A stretch of DNA of 64,000 nucleotides from Ceratobasidium sp. AG-K. Its lineage: Eukaryota > Basidiomycota > Agaricomycetes > Cantharellales > Ceratobasidiaceae. Under the pieces are notes generated by a model. The model saw only the letters and a list, made by a program, of their open reading frames with translations. It made no database searches and was not told where the DNA came from. Below, piece after piece: positions 23,001-33,389 of this stretch. The translations under genes were made by a program, and so were the position numbers. The stretch covers positions 3,844,001 to 3,908,000 of the forward strand of contig JAWNGF010000002.1 of assembly GCA_037039685.1 (NCBI GenBank), read 5' to 3'. Numbering within the stretch: the stretch's first letter is position 1; every line of letters starts with the position of its first letter.

Positions 23001-24784
23001 TCCAGCCTGACTTGGAGCGTAGACCGGTACCTGTACTGACTACCCATGTGCCATCTATATGATGAGGAAGGCGAATATGTCACTCTATCGAATCATTTAG
23101 GCAGCACTTTCATCATATTTCTCTCTTAGTCTACGTAGCTATAGTCGTAGTTGAGTTTCATCGCACCACAGCAGTTTATCTAGCATATATGTTCTGGAAC
23201 ATCTCAACTTGTGCTGCGGCCTCGTTTAAAGGTGCGATTTTACAAACGCTGGACACCAAACTTGGTCCATAGTAATTTATTCTAGTAAATCTCGGTCAAG
23301 AGTCATAGACGCATATAATCATTAGCGCCTAGAGCGGTCTTCCCAATAATTGAATGTAGCCTAAACTATAGGCATACAACCCCTTTCAAGAACTAGCTAG
23401 CTTCCACTCGGTCTCCACAAGTTTTTTGTGGTCACAATACTCCGAAGTGCACTGCAAACGAGCACATACACCACCCTGTCGTTCAACGTCCCACTTGACT
23501 CTCTTCAGCGAGTTAGATTCCGTTTATCCACTTGTCTATCAAACCTTGTATCGAGACATTTAAAGTTCAAAACATTCTTGAGGCAGTTCCCAGCCCTCCC
23601 TGATCAGCGTGCAAACAGAACCGAGGCAGGTGGCCAAATATCGCGAACAGGCAAGTATCGGTGGATAACCCTGTATAGGCAAAAGGAAGCACGGCGTTTG
23701 TTCGAGCTGACCCGGATAGTGGCACGACCTTGACCGGGCGACCGGCAAACATGGAAAGGACTGTTCGACGTCAAGAGATGTGCGTACAAGACAAGGTGGT
23801 CACATGGAAACGATTAGCGCCATGTAACACCACGACGCGCCTCACCGTGTCTTTTTGACTCGCGACAGAGAACCGCTACGCTCCGGACTAAATCGAGCGG
23901 TGCAGATGCATGCGAGATCGTGGTGGGGTTCATCGAGCGTTTGCTGCCGCGGCTCGGGTATCGGGGCCGCACATACCGTTCTTCATGATCGGCGCCGACA
24001 CGTGGTGGCGATGTGCGAATCGGACGCCTGCAGGTCGGTGGCAGCTCACTGAAGGCCCTCGAGGGTGTTGTATCGACGCTGCATTTCTTGTGAATCCTGG
24101 GACGAGCACTGTAGTAATAGTCGTTCAACAGATGAAATGGTACTTTGTGGGGTAAACACGTTGGTGCACGTCGCGTATTCGACCGGGTTTCAGGGGCTCG
24201 CAGCGCTGTTGAGTGAAAACTGAATATGAGTAGGTCTTTTGTTGGCAAGGTAAACATATACAACTGCATGTAAATGTACACGCTCGTTAATAGACAAAGG
24301 CTCCACAATTGGCGACCGCATATATTTTGGGAAGACCGGATGCAAGAGCATGGTGATGATGCGCGTGAAGGTCGTTGTGGGCCGAAAGCGGAGGAAGATG
24401 CGCACTGCATTGGCGATTGGGCAAGGGCACTCGTAAGCGACTCGAACTATAAATTCTCTGACTGCGGGTGTTTAATGAATACACTTCCTCATTGGACTAG
24501 CGCATACAGCCCTCGGCGTCGCTCGAGTGCCGGCCCAATTAGGATCAGGAACCGCCCACTGTATTACATAACGCTTGCGACAACCCCCGAATTGCGGCTT
24601 GGTCCCCTATTTCTTCCCTCGACCGTTTCTACATACCGTGCGACAATAGCGACAGCTGGTTTGAGGACAGAAAGGATCGGGTTTATAGCTCGAGTGGCTT
24701 CGATTTCGGAGACAATTGTGTGGACAGGTCCGCGGTGATCCGTTGCGGTGCCGGCTACAGCCCCAGATCCTCGCACACTCGACC
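20033..24784. other. 4.7 kb stretch with no recognisable gene
   Basis: Short open frames occur on both strands, the longest 198 codons on the minus strand at 23814-24410. None shows a known motif, a plausible exon chain or family resemblance. Small simple repeats are present: AATC units near 21386-21399 and AAAT units near 22380-22397. A short hairpin, GGCTCC/GGAGCC, lies near 22161-22176. No LTR, terminal inverted repeat, reverse transcriptase or transposase motif was seen. It may be decayed sequence or hold noncoding transcripts. Confidence 0.5.
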
Positions 24785-27139
24785 ATGGGCCCCAAGTCCA
24801 TCATGGATATCCCGTCGAAAGCTCAGGTCGGTGAGGCAAAGCTGACGATTGCCCACTGCGAGAATGAGCTCAATTTGCTTGCGTCTCAAATATGTACGTG
24901 TACTATTCGAGCATGTTCATCATCACTTACGCCTCTTCAGCTGCCGAGGAAACCCGAGTGGTCAAACTCATCCGAGAGGCCACCGAACACCTCTCGTCGC
25001 TCCAGTGCAAAAAGGCTGCCCACCAAAAAAAGCTGGAAAATGCACGGGCGCTCTTGTCACCTATTCGCTCGATGCCGCCAGAGCTGCTGGGCAATGTGTT
25101 TGTCTATGCTTTCGAGGCGGATCCGTTGGTTGCGTGGCGGTGAGTTTCAACGTATACTTTTGCCGTAGTGGCTAACTCTTTGCAGACTTGCCTCGGTGTG
25201 CTCAGCATGGCGACGCCAAGCACTGTCCACATGTATCAGTACGTCGTTTGCTGCTTCTATCTTCTGCTAGCTCACTGTTCCCGCAGTATGGACTCGTCTG
25301 CATGTGAAATCGAGTTCCCGCACTTCACCAGAGTTCTTCCGACTCTGGCTTGAGCGGGCTGGGAACACACTGCCGCTGGACATTGACATCACTCTCTTCG
25401 ACCCCACTCCCGCCAACCAATCGTCACGCACTCCCAGAAGGCGTCACACCGCTGGCGAAGGCATCTCGTTTGCACCTCCGAGCCCAGGCGTCCCAGACCT
25501 ACCGCCTCCGCTGTTCAACACCTCGGTTATTCCCCCATTCCCCATTGGCGGCCCAGCACTTCCTCCCCTGAGTCCCCCTCTTCCAGAAAACGACACAACC
25601 CCCACCAACGAACCAGATGTTGTTGCGCCACCCCCATTGCCCCAGTTCAACCCGCCCTCGTTCCAGCTTACCCCTGGCCCTTCGTTCACAACAGGGGCGA
25701 CGGTCACTACAGCCTTTAGCGTTGCTGGACCGGGTATCGGTTCGCTGTTGTCGGCACTCGCGAGCATGAATCCTGGAGGAAATATTGCCAATCTCATGTC
25801 CAACATGATGGCCAACGGCGGCCCGGGAATCGCGGGAATGCCGCCCCCACCACCTCCACCTGCGTTCACGAGCATGTTTGACGGCCCACCTTCCCCCATC
25901 ACCGAACTACCCGTAGACTCTGGCAACGATTCAGACGACGATATGGACCACTCGCTACCCCTGCCTATGCCCATAACCATGCCCTTGTCGTCCATGCGGG
26001 CTTCAAGCGTTCTACCCAGACCAGTTCATCTTCGGGCGGCACAGAGCTGGGGGCACATTGTATTGCACTACCTACAGGGCGTCATGCATCGGTGGAAGAG
26101 GTTCGTGTTCCGATTTGAGAACATTACTGGGGCACTTCCTGGTTGGACGGCGTTGGAGGGGCTAAACATGAAGGCGCCTCTGTTGGAGGAGTTTGCGGTA
26201 GTCTGTTCAGACGCGCGTGGGGCAACTTCGCAGTGGATCAACGATTGGACTTGGCTCCCGACCAACCTCAAGCCCCACATGGCCCCGATGTTGCGTTCGC
26301 TCGAGTTGAGGAACATGCCGTTTGCTTGGAACGCGCCGGTTTTGACGAACCTCACCACCCTACGACTCGGCCAACCACTAGCTTTGGCATCGACTTCGGG
26401 CACGAGGAGATTCCAACAAATGCCCATGATCACACTAGGGCTCGACCGATTACTCAACTTGCTCCAACGGAACCCAAAGCTCGAAAACCTCGAGGTCCAC
26501 GTTCAGCTCAATGACCCCCTGCTTCCCCTCGAACCAACCGAACTCCCGTGTCTGACCTCGCTGGCGATCTCCGGTGGGCGCAATGCCTCGAACTTGATCG
26601 AGCACATCAAGCTTCCTGCCCTGCAGGTTTTAGACGTACATATTACGGCCCGGGGCGACATGGACGAAGTGCTCAGTCGGCTGTACGTGCGTTCCGCGTC
26701 TCCTCCGGTCCGCGATTTCCGCTATGTCGCGGGTCAGCGCAACGGATGGGGAAGTAGCTTTACTGGGAGCGGACCGTTCCCTGTAACGTTCCTCGACCAC
26801 ATTAGCGACACTATCCGCCGACTTGTTGCCGTCAAGTGCACACTGCAGACCTTGTTGTCCGAATTGGCGGATGCCCGGGAAGGCGTAGTCCTATGCCCTG
26901 CCCTGCGACAATTGTGTCTGTTTGATTGCTACTCGCAGCACAATTTTGTTCAGCAGTTGATCCGGCTCGTCGAAGTTAGGAACCCGGCTGGAAGCGTTGG
27001 GTCGAGCAATGCCATTCCCTGGAGGTTGGACACGCTCAACCTGCGTGGAGGGCCAGATTTGGATTCAGACGTAGTCGATTGGCTCAAGACGCGTGTCGCC
27101 GACGTGCAATACGCCGATTCAAAAACACCTAGCCAGTAA
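24785..27139 (+). CDS. F-box protein with Pro-rich insert and leucine-rich repeat region
   Basis: Probable substrate adaptor of an SCF ubiquitin ligase; one member of the large F-box family of Agaricomycetes. Four exons, about 735 residues. An N-terminal helix (EETRVVKLIREATEHLSS, HQKKLENARALLSPI) leads to the F-box SMPPELLGNVFVYAF, then LASVCSAWRRQAL and LHVKSSSR. A low-complexity insert of about 200 residues follows, rich in Pro, Gly and Asn, with runs such as GMPPPPPPPAF and an acidic NDSDDDMD. The rest carries degenerate leucine-rich repeats (LRSLELRNMPFAW, LTNLTTLRLGQPL, LPALQVLDVHITA). The last exon alone is 611 codons open. The ATG at 24785 is chosen as the last before the coiled segment; an in-frame start at 24716 is possible. 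Confidence 0.75.
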
Positions 27140-27484
27140 GTCTCCCAACTAGGCCTCGAACAACATACTAACCCCTGTTTAGAACATGCACATTTCCGTA
27201 CCCATATACCAAGCTAGACACTTTCCTATAAACAGGAGGTTCATTCGTTTTTTTTTTTTGGCGAGCATTTTATTATATTTTGCGTGTTGTACTCTATGCG
27301 TGGATTCTTGTTCGTTCTGGATTAGCCGCTTGTATATAGCTGTATGTCATTTTGTTGTCGTCCCTGGATCAAGTGACGTCAGGCCATGACGCTTGGCTCG
27401 TCAGGACCCGAGTCTGGACTGGCATAAATTCGAGCGCCTGGGTTGCTCTGCGTTTAAACTCGACCTCGACTTACACTCTATAAC
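27140..27484. other. Short intergenic region
   Basis: 345 bp between two genes on the same strand. It contains an 11-12 nt T run near 27249 and otherwise no recognisable element. Confidence 0.5.
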
Positions 27485-28723
27485 ATGTCCGAGACTAGAC
27501 ACAGAGGTGTTGCAGAGATTGCGCGCTCGCAGGCGCAGACGGCTGTGCATGTTGGTCAGGAAGCAGTTTCCAGCGGGGCATATGTCTACCCTGTCAAGGT
27601 ATGTCTTGGGCTCGCTTAACCAGTGCTAGACCCAACGTTTGTTTCAGGGAGTTTACTATCTACTATCACATCCACGTTTATACAAACCAATCATCAAGCC
27701 GCTCGGACTAGCCCTCCTCACAAACATCGGTATCTTGATATTTTTGTTTACCGTGACATATTTTCCACAAGGTAAGGCCACTACCTAAACGATTAACCCA
27801 AATACCAACGCCCACTAGCCGCATTTATGTGCATATTCAACGGTCCTCTGGGGTTCATCACCGCTATTCCGCTGATCCTTGGCGAAGCAGCGGCGATCAC
27901 CAATTTGATTGCGAGGACGTTTTACCTAGGGCCTGCGCTCGAGGATTTATTCGACGAGGTGCGTGTGGTTATTCCAATCGCTAATCCACTGACTAAAATA
28001 CGGGGTAGACTTTGTTATTGCAAGGGCAGACGACGTTGGTGTCCAAGGGACGTGAAGTGACCACCGCTTCGGGAAGCAAGGCGTTGGGCGGGCTGTTGAT
28101 GAAGCCGCTTAGTCGGTGCGTTTCTGTCCTGTTTGGTTTCCCACGTGAACTCAATGTGTGGATTGAAGGTTCTCAAAAGAAGGGATGGTACGGTATATTC
28201 TGTCCATTCCGCTCAACTTTATTCCCGTTGTGGGAACGGTGTTTTTCTTGGGCTATAACGGTATGATCCCGACAGATTTTGATTGGAGTAAACGGCAGGC
28301 TAATCGGGTGGCTACAGGTGCTAAATCCGGCCCTGGATACCACGCTCGCTATTTTCAGCTGAAACAGTTTTCCGACGACCAGCGCAAGAGGTACATCAGT
28401 GAGCGCAGGGGCTCGTATACCAGGTATGTCCCAATATTCCCAGCTGTCGACGCCTGAAACTGATGGGCTGCTCCAGTTTTGGATTCGCGGCCCTTGCGTT
28501 GAACTTGATTCCGTTTGCGACATTGGCGTTTAGCTGCACTTCTGCGGTAAGTTGCGACTGTCTGGTGCTTCGTGAGCTACTTATGAATGCGTATTTTTAG
28601 GTCGGGGCTGCGTTGTGGGCTGCAGACGAAGAACGTGCGAGCGGCGCCAAGTCTGACATGACCGCTGTCCCTGAACAGGACAGGACGACAGATGGCGGAG
28701 TCAAGGGACTGAAGGAGCTGTAA
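27485..28723 (+). CDS. RRT8: EI24-domain membrane protein, RRT8/LDS-like
   Basis: Multi-pass membrane protein of the EI24 family; yeast relatives Rrt8, Lds1 and Lds2 sit on lipid droplets and help assemble the outer spore wall. The start MSETRHRGVAEIARSQAQTA is soluble. Membrane segments follow at PLGLALLTNIGILIFLFTV, FNGPLGFITAIPLILGEAAA, LNFIPVVGTVFFLGYNG and FGFAALALNLIPFATLAFS. The central NGPLGF..IPLILGEAAA and the NFIPVVGTVFFLGYNG stretch are the family hallmarks. Seven exons are joined by short GT-AG introns without a break. The tail after the last membrane segment is short and polar (EERASGAKSDMT), ending KGLKEL. About 300 residues, consistent with the family. Confidence 0.75.
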
Positions 28724-30402
28724 ATGGTGAACGCCAAAAACTGAATCTGATGGACTGAAATGTGCATGTCTCTGTATTCAAGCTGATAAGCATAATATAT
28801 TATAGTAATGCCGTGGGAGTGCCTGTTCTCGGTCCTCACGCCGAGTTGTTTATGTTGTCGGTTATTTCTTCTCGTATCACTCCTTCAGAAATTACAATGC
28901 AAGACCCAGCCCCAGAGCAATCATATATGCACAATTTTTTCAAAGAAAAAACTTCTCATTGATCCAATATAATGAGCGTGCTTGAGTGTATATTCACAAC
29001 ATCGCGGTGACCTCCGTGTCCTATGCTCCAAGTCGAACGCTGGTTGGTGGTCTATGCTGGCGTGATAGTAACGCTGAGCTGCAGGCTCTGAAAAAAATGT
29101 TCCGTTAATAACGCCATCATTGGGAGCATAAGCATCGTCGGCCCAAGAGTGAAATTCAACTGGTGAACGATTATAGAACTTGATAATTAAATTCCACCCA
29201 TTATTGCTAATCCAACTACAGACCAACAGGGCCTGCGTGTAGTCGGACATGGCCAAGGCGGTCGAGTACCAGAATACCCAACAGGTTGAGGGTAACTTGG
29301 GTTGCAAAGACTCATTATATGCGCGCCCAATTTCTACTGGGTCATGAGAGTCCCAGAGCAGTCGCTAGCATTGACGCTTGGGCTCGGACCGCATAAATAG
29401 GGAAGAAGCCGCAAAAAGATCAATTAGATGGCAAAGCTGGCGGTGTCGTACTCTGAGCCTGTGCTAATCAATAAACAAAATGTGCTTGTTCTTCGTTTTC
29501 CACTCCCAGCTGACGATTATTCTCCAAGCGCGGACCCGGGCATGTATGCCAGCGCAGCACGTACGGAAGAAGGATAACCGTCAGCGGCGGGCCGGAAAGA
29601 CCGACAAAGCTCCTAGCCGCGCAGCCAGGAACCAGCACCCACATCGCCTCTTCAGTGTGAGCTAACGATTCTCTCTCCGATCGCAGGTGCCATTTCTCAA
29701 CTGATACCATGAGCGAAGGGTATGGTGCAAAGTTGTGTGATGTACGACGACTTGCTCGTCACTTGACACACTTTCCCGGGTACAGCAGCGATTTGAGTTC
29801 AAAGGCCAGCCTGCGGGCAATCTGAGAAAGATGTGAGTGCATTAAGAGCATCATACATCCCATGGTGATGGCCTACCAGTGCGCCGGCAGGCTGCATTCA
29901 TAATGGTCTGCGACATAGCTCGATTCTTGGGGGAAGTCGACCGTAACGTACTAGAATCACTGTTAGTCGCGTTGTAAGTTGTGTACGTACGTTCTTAATT
30001 AAAGAGCAGACAAACCTAACTATAGATCGACAAGAAACAAGATTTTACAATTGCTGGAGATTCTAGCGCACCATAACCTGCTCTTGGTTTGGGCGCCTGA
30101 TTTTAGCACTAAAAAAACACGCCACTGGCAAGTGCTTATCAAACATAATTAACCCACCTTCTGTTCAGTAATGCTCATGGGCTTATCGAGTGATAGTTTG
30201 TAGTTGCCGGCGGCTTTTCCCAAACCTCCTCGACCCTCAAATAGCCACTTATGAGTATATTACTAATAACCTTGGATCAGATGATCTTGCCTTCCCGTAG
30301 GCTTACGGGCTCCCACCACGATCAACCAAGGTATGTCAGATAGCTAACCCGTTCACCCAATACTTACCCACGTAGAAGACATCATTAACGTTAACCGGTA
30401 TC
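28724..30402. other. 1.7 kb region without a confident gene
   Basis: Holds a 128-codon minus-strand open frame (28921-29307) that includes FYNRSPVEFHSWADDAYAPN and looks mildly protein-like. There are also coding-like scraps around 29709-29977 that I could not join by consistent splice phases. No known family was recognised; remnants of one or two genes are possible. Confidence 0.4.
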
Positions 30403-31165
30403 ATGCCTGGAAAGCTTCAGTTGTTCTACAGCCCGCAGTCCCCGTATGTTCGGAAAGTGGTGATTGCCGCACGAGTTCTTGGGCTGCACAACTCGATAGA
30501 AAGAATTCCAACTAAAACGAGTGAAGTGAACATTCCAGCCGATTTGGTTGGGGCCAATCCTCTGGGCAAGGTTAGTCGGGGACTTCAACAATCATATTAT
30601 CGATTGATTTGTTACCATAATATATGCTCTAACTGATCTGTCACCTAGATCCCAGCGTTGGTGGTGGCAGACACGAAACAAACTGTGTTCGACTCGAGCG
30701 TAATCTTGCAGTACCTTGACTCGATTGCGGATCCTCGCGATCGGCTTTATCCCCCGTCAAGCAACCCAGCTAGGATCGAGGCGTTGACCTATGAGGCACT
30801 GGCGGACGGTATACTCGACGCGACATATCTCTATCGTGCAGAGAGTATAAGGGTACGTCTACTGTTCTCAAGCCCATGCTCGACTAATAGTCGCTGTCTA
30901 GCCCGAGTCTGAGCGTTCGACCCAGTGGAGCGCTGGCCAGCTGAATAAGATTCGTCGGGGTGTCGAAGCACTCGGAGCATTGCCTCTGCCCGAGTTCCCG
31001 TCGGTCCGAGCCGTAGCATTAGCCGTTGCTTTATGGTATGTAGGCCGCCGGGCGCCAAATGTGCGGTGGCAGGAATTGGAGGGAGGTAAAAAGCTCGAGG
31101 AGTGGTATGCACGTGCGGTGCAACATCCGGCGTGGACAGAGGAAGGAGAAGTCCCACCTTCGTGA
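30403..31165 (+). CDS. Glutathione S-transferase family protein
   Basis: Cytosolic glutathione transferase, detoxifying electrophiles or peroxides. Three exons give about 220 residues. The N-terminal thioredoxin fold reads KLQLFYSPQSPYVRKVVIAARVLGL with the likely catalytic Ser/Pro in SPQSPYVRK. Then comes NPLGK, split by intron 1, joined to IPALVVADTKQTVFDSSVILQYLD, where the cis-Pro of IPAL and the DSSVI motif bind glutathione. The C-terminal helical domain runs from ALTYEALADGILDATYLYR to the end at QHPAWTEEGEVPPS. Introns are 30570-30650 and 30852-30900. Chain length and motif order are normal; no break was seen. Confidence 0.88.
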
Positions 31166-31680
31166 AGAGCAAATTCAATTTTAGTGCAAGCGGTCGATCT
31201 ATGATTTACCCCCGTGTGAATATAGCTTCGAGAGACGTCGACGTACGCGCTGCGCCCAGGCGCAAACCGAACCGGGAATTGGTTTACTAAGCTCAAGAAT
31301 AACAAGCGCGGTTGATTGTCGATCCGCTGACAAATGTTGATTGAGTCATCCTCCCCACCTCCACCAACTTCCGCGCGGTCGCGTTCAGACGATCCACTGG
31401 CCCACCATGACAGTTTTCATGCCTCGGGTGCCGACCAGGGGCAGTTGATTTTGCGCACTTTGAGCTGAATTCAAATCACCGCGTGTGTCCATGGCCGCTT
31501 TAAAACTTGGTTTGGGTATGTCGTTTGATGTTCTCGCTCAAACTTGACGCCACAACGTAGCGACTGTATTTAGTGTGGCCGGGGATATCGTTAGGGAGCA
31601 TTGGGGTCTCAACTTAGCGCGCTTAAATAGAGTTTCCTTCGCCCTCGCTGGTCCTGCCCCCCTTGGTCCAGTTTCTTAGG

Positions 31681-32974
31681 ATGACTCAAACCTACGTAGA
31701 CCTCATGGCAGAAGACAGCCCCATCTATTATGTCGATGACATAACCGAATACGACGGCTCGGAAATCGACACCTCTTCTTCGATCGTAACAGATAGCACA
31801 ATGAGCACGCTCGAGTCCACCGAGGCACGAAGTGAGTCGTCTGCGCAATTTGACGCCGAGCGTAAAGTTTACCTACTGCCCGTGAGGTTATTTCCGCGAA
31901 GTCCACGGTCGAATGTTCCCCGCGGATACGAATCTACCCGTATTACTGCCTACTGATAACGCAGAGATCGTGCGGCTAGAATATCAGCATCGGTCGATCA
32001 AGTTGATGCTCGAAGGGAATTATTGGGGACCGGTGAAGCAGGTTCTTGCGCCGGGGACACAGAAGAAGCGAGTGTTGGATATAGTCACACTCGAAGGCAG
32101 TTGGTATGTCTCTCCAACTGGCTGGTCAGGCTGCGGCTAAGGCAAGGCAACAGGGTGCAAGAAATGTCACGCGAGTTTCCAGACGTGGAATTTGTCAGTT
32201 TGGATCTGTCTCCCCTGGCCCCACACACACCATGCCCAAACGTGGTATTTGAAGTGTATGATTTGTACAATGGGTTGGCTGAACCGGACGGGTCGTTTGA
32301 TGTGGTCCACTTGAGGCACGCGGCTGTTCCTGTAAGTCGAGTATATGCACTTCTGTCGTCCCATCGAAATCGAGACCGTTCCAGATGAAAGATTTCAAGT
32401 CTTTGATACGCGAGGTCCACCGGGTGCTCAGACCTGGAGGGCTGCTATTGTTCGGCGAATACGAGCTAGAAGTGTATACGATGCGGCGTTCCCGGGCATT
32501 CCAGCATGGTCGTCGCTGCCCGGTATATCCAATGCACTGCGATTGGCGAGAGGTGGGCTGGCCCATCAAGGCGTGAACGTATACGTATGGAGAGACTTGC
32601 CCCAATGGCTGGCATGCGACTCCTCATTTTGGAAGGAAAATGATGACAAAGACACCGACGAAGACGGTTATGATGGGGGCGCTATCCGCAGCCCGACGCC
32701 GACCGTGCGAGGCTTTGCGGGGGTGCGCACATTGGCAAATCTGATCCCGGCTGCTCCGTGGCACCCCGACCCGAGGCTCCGTGAGGTGGGCGCTCTGGTG
32801 CAACATGTTTGGTCGAATGTATGGCGCAATATGGGATCGTCCTTACAGCTTGCTGGCATGCCTGAAGCAGAGGCCAGCGAAATCATCCGTGCCGCGGTAG
32901 AAGATATCCAACGCCCGCCGGTACGGATTGCCGCCAACTTCCATACAATTTACGCTTTCAAAATCGACCCTTAG
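31681..32974 (+). pseudogene. SAM-dependent methyltransferase, one frameshift and weak motif I
   Basis: Class I methyltransferase of the type common in basidiomycete accessory clusters; substrate unknown. From MTQTYVDLMAEDSPIYYVDD, after an intron: YFREVHGRMFPADTNLPVLLPTDNAE, then VKQVLAPGTQKKRVLDI. The SAM-binding motif I, normally D-I-G-T-G-x-G-S-W, reads DIVTLEGSW here, so two glycines are lost. Motif II and post-I segments are normal (FPDVEFVSLDLSP, GSFDVVHLRH, REVHRVLRPGGLLLFGE). The frame then breaks near 32468-32478: EYELEV continues as YDAAFPGIPAW only after one missing base is allowed for. The C-terminus AANFHTIYAFKIDP ends at 32974. Both the frameshift and the degraded motif I argue that this copy is inactive, although sequence error may explain the former. 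Confidence 0.7.
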
Positions 32975-33335
32975 GGATCAGTCTGACGAATAGAGACTGA
33001 AATAAGACGGAGGCGAGTTGGATGGCGTGGAATTTCTATGTATTTTGTTTGATATTTTTATATCTAGCCGTGTACCGACGGACAGTAGCGACCCGACGGA
33101 TAGTCATAACCCGATGGAGAACGCCAATCACAAGCCACGTACGCATCTCCGTAGGCTCTCGCTGAGCTGTGGACCGTCGAAGTTCGGTCCATGCCAGCAT
33201 TCCATGGATGGCCTTTGTCTTCTATTGGCGTTGATGTCCGGGCCGAGAGGTCAACTGCCGCACGAAGTCAATTGCCGGGGTAAACTATCTTGATAGATTG
33301 GGGACTATTGGGGCCATTCGACTGCAATCGTCGAG

Positions 33336-33343
33336 TATATAAA
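33336..33343 (+). promoter_or_regulatory. TATA box of HypX-like copy 1
   Basis: TATATAAA ending 47 nt before the ATG at 33390. Copy 2 has the equivalent TATATAA about 52 nt before its ATG, so the promoter was duplicated with the gene. Confidence 0.6.
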
Positions 33344-33389
33344 CCTACGTGTCTGGCTAGGTCTCCCTCACAGTGCTCTCTTCTTCACC

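Noticed and set aside
23814..24410. 198-codon open frame on the minus strand
   Set aside because: Composition is Arg/Ser/Pro-rich as expected for an out-of-frame reading; no motif, no supporting splice sites and overlapping equally long plus-strand frames.
29709..29977. Coding-like scraps (RFEFKGQPAGNLRK and RRQAAFIMVCDIARFLGEVD) upstream of the GST gene
   Set aside because: No pair of GT-AG sites joins them in a consistent phase with a start codon, so no gene could be supported.
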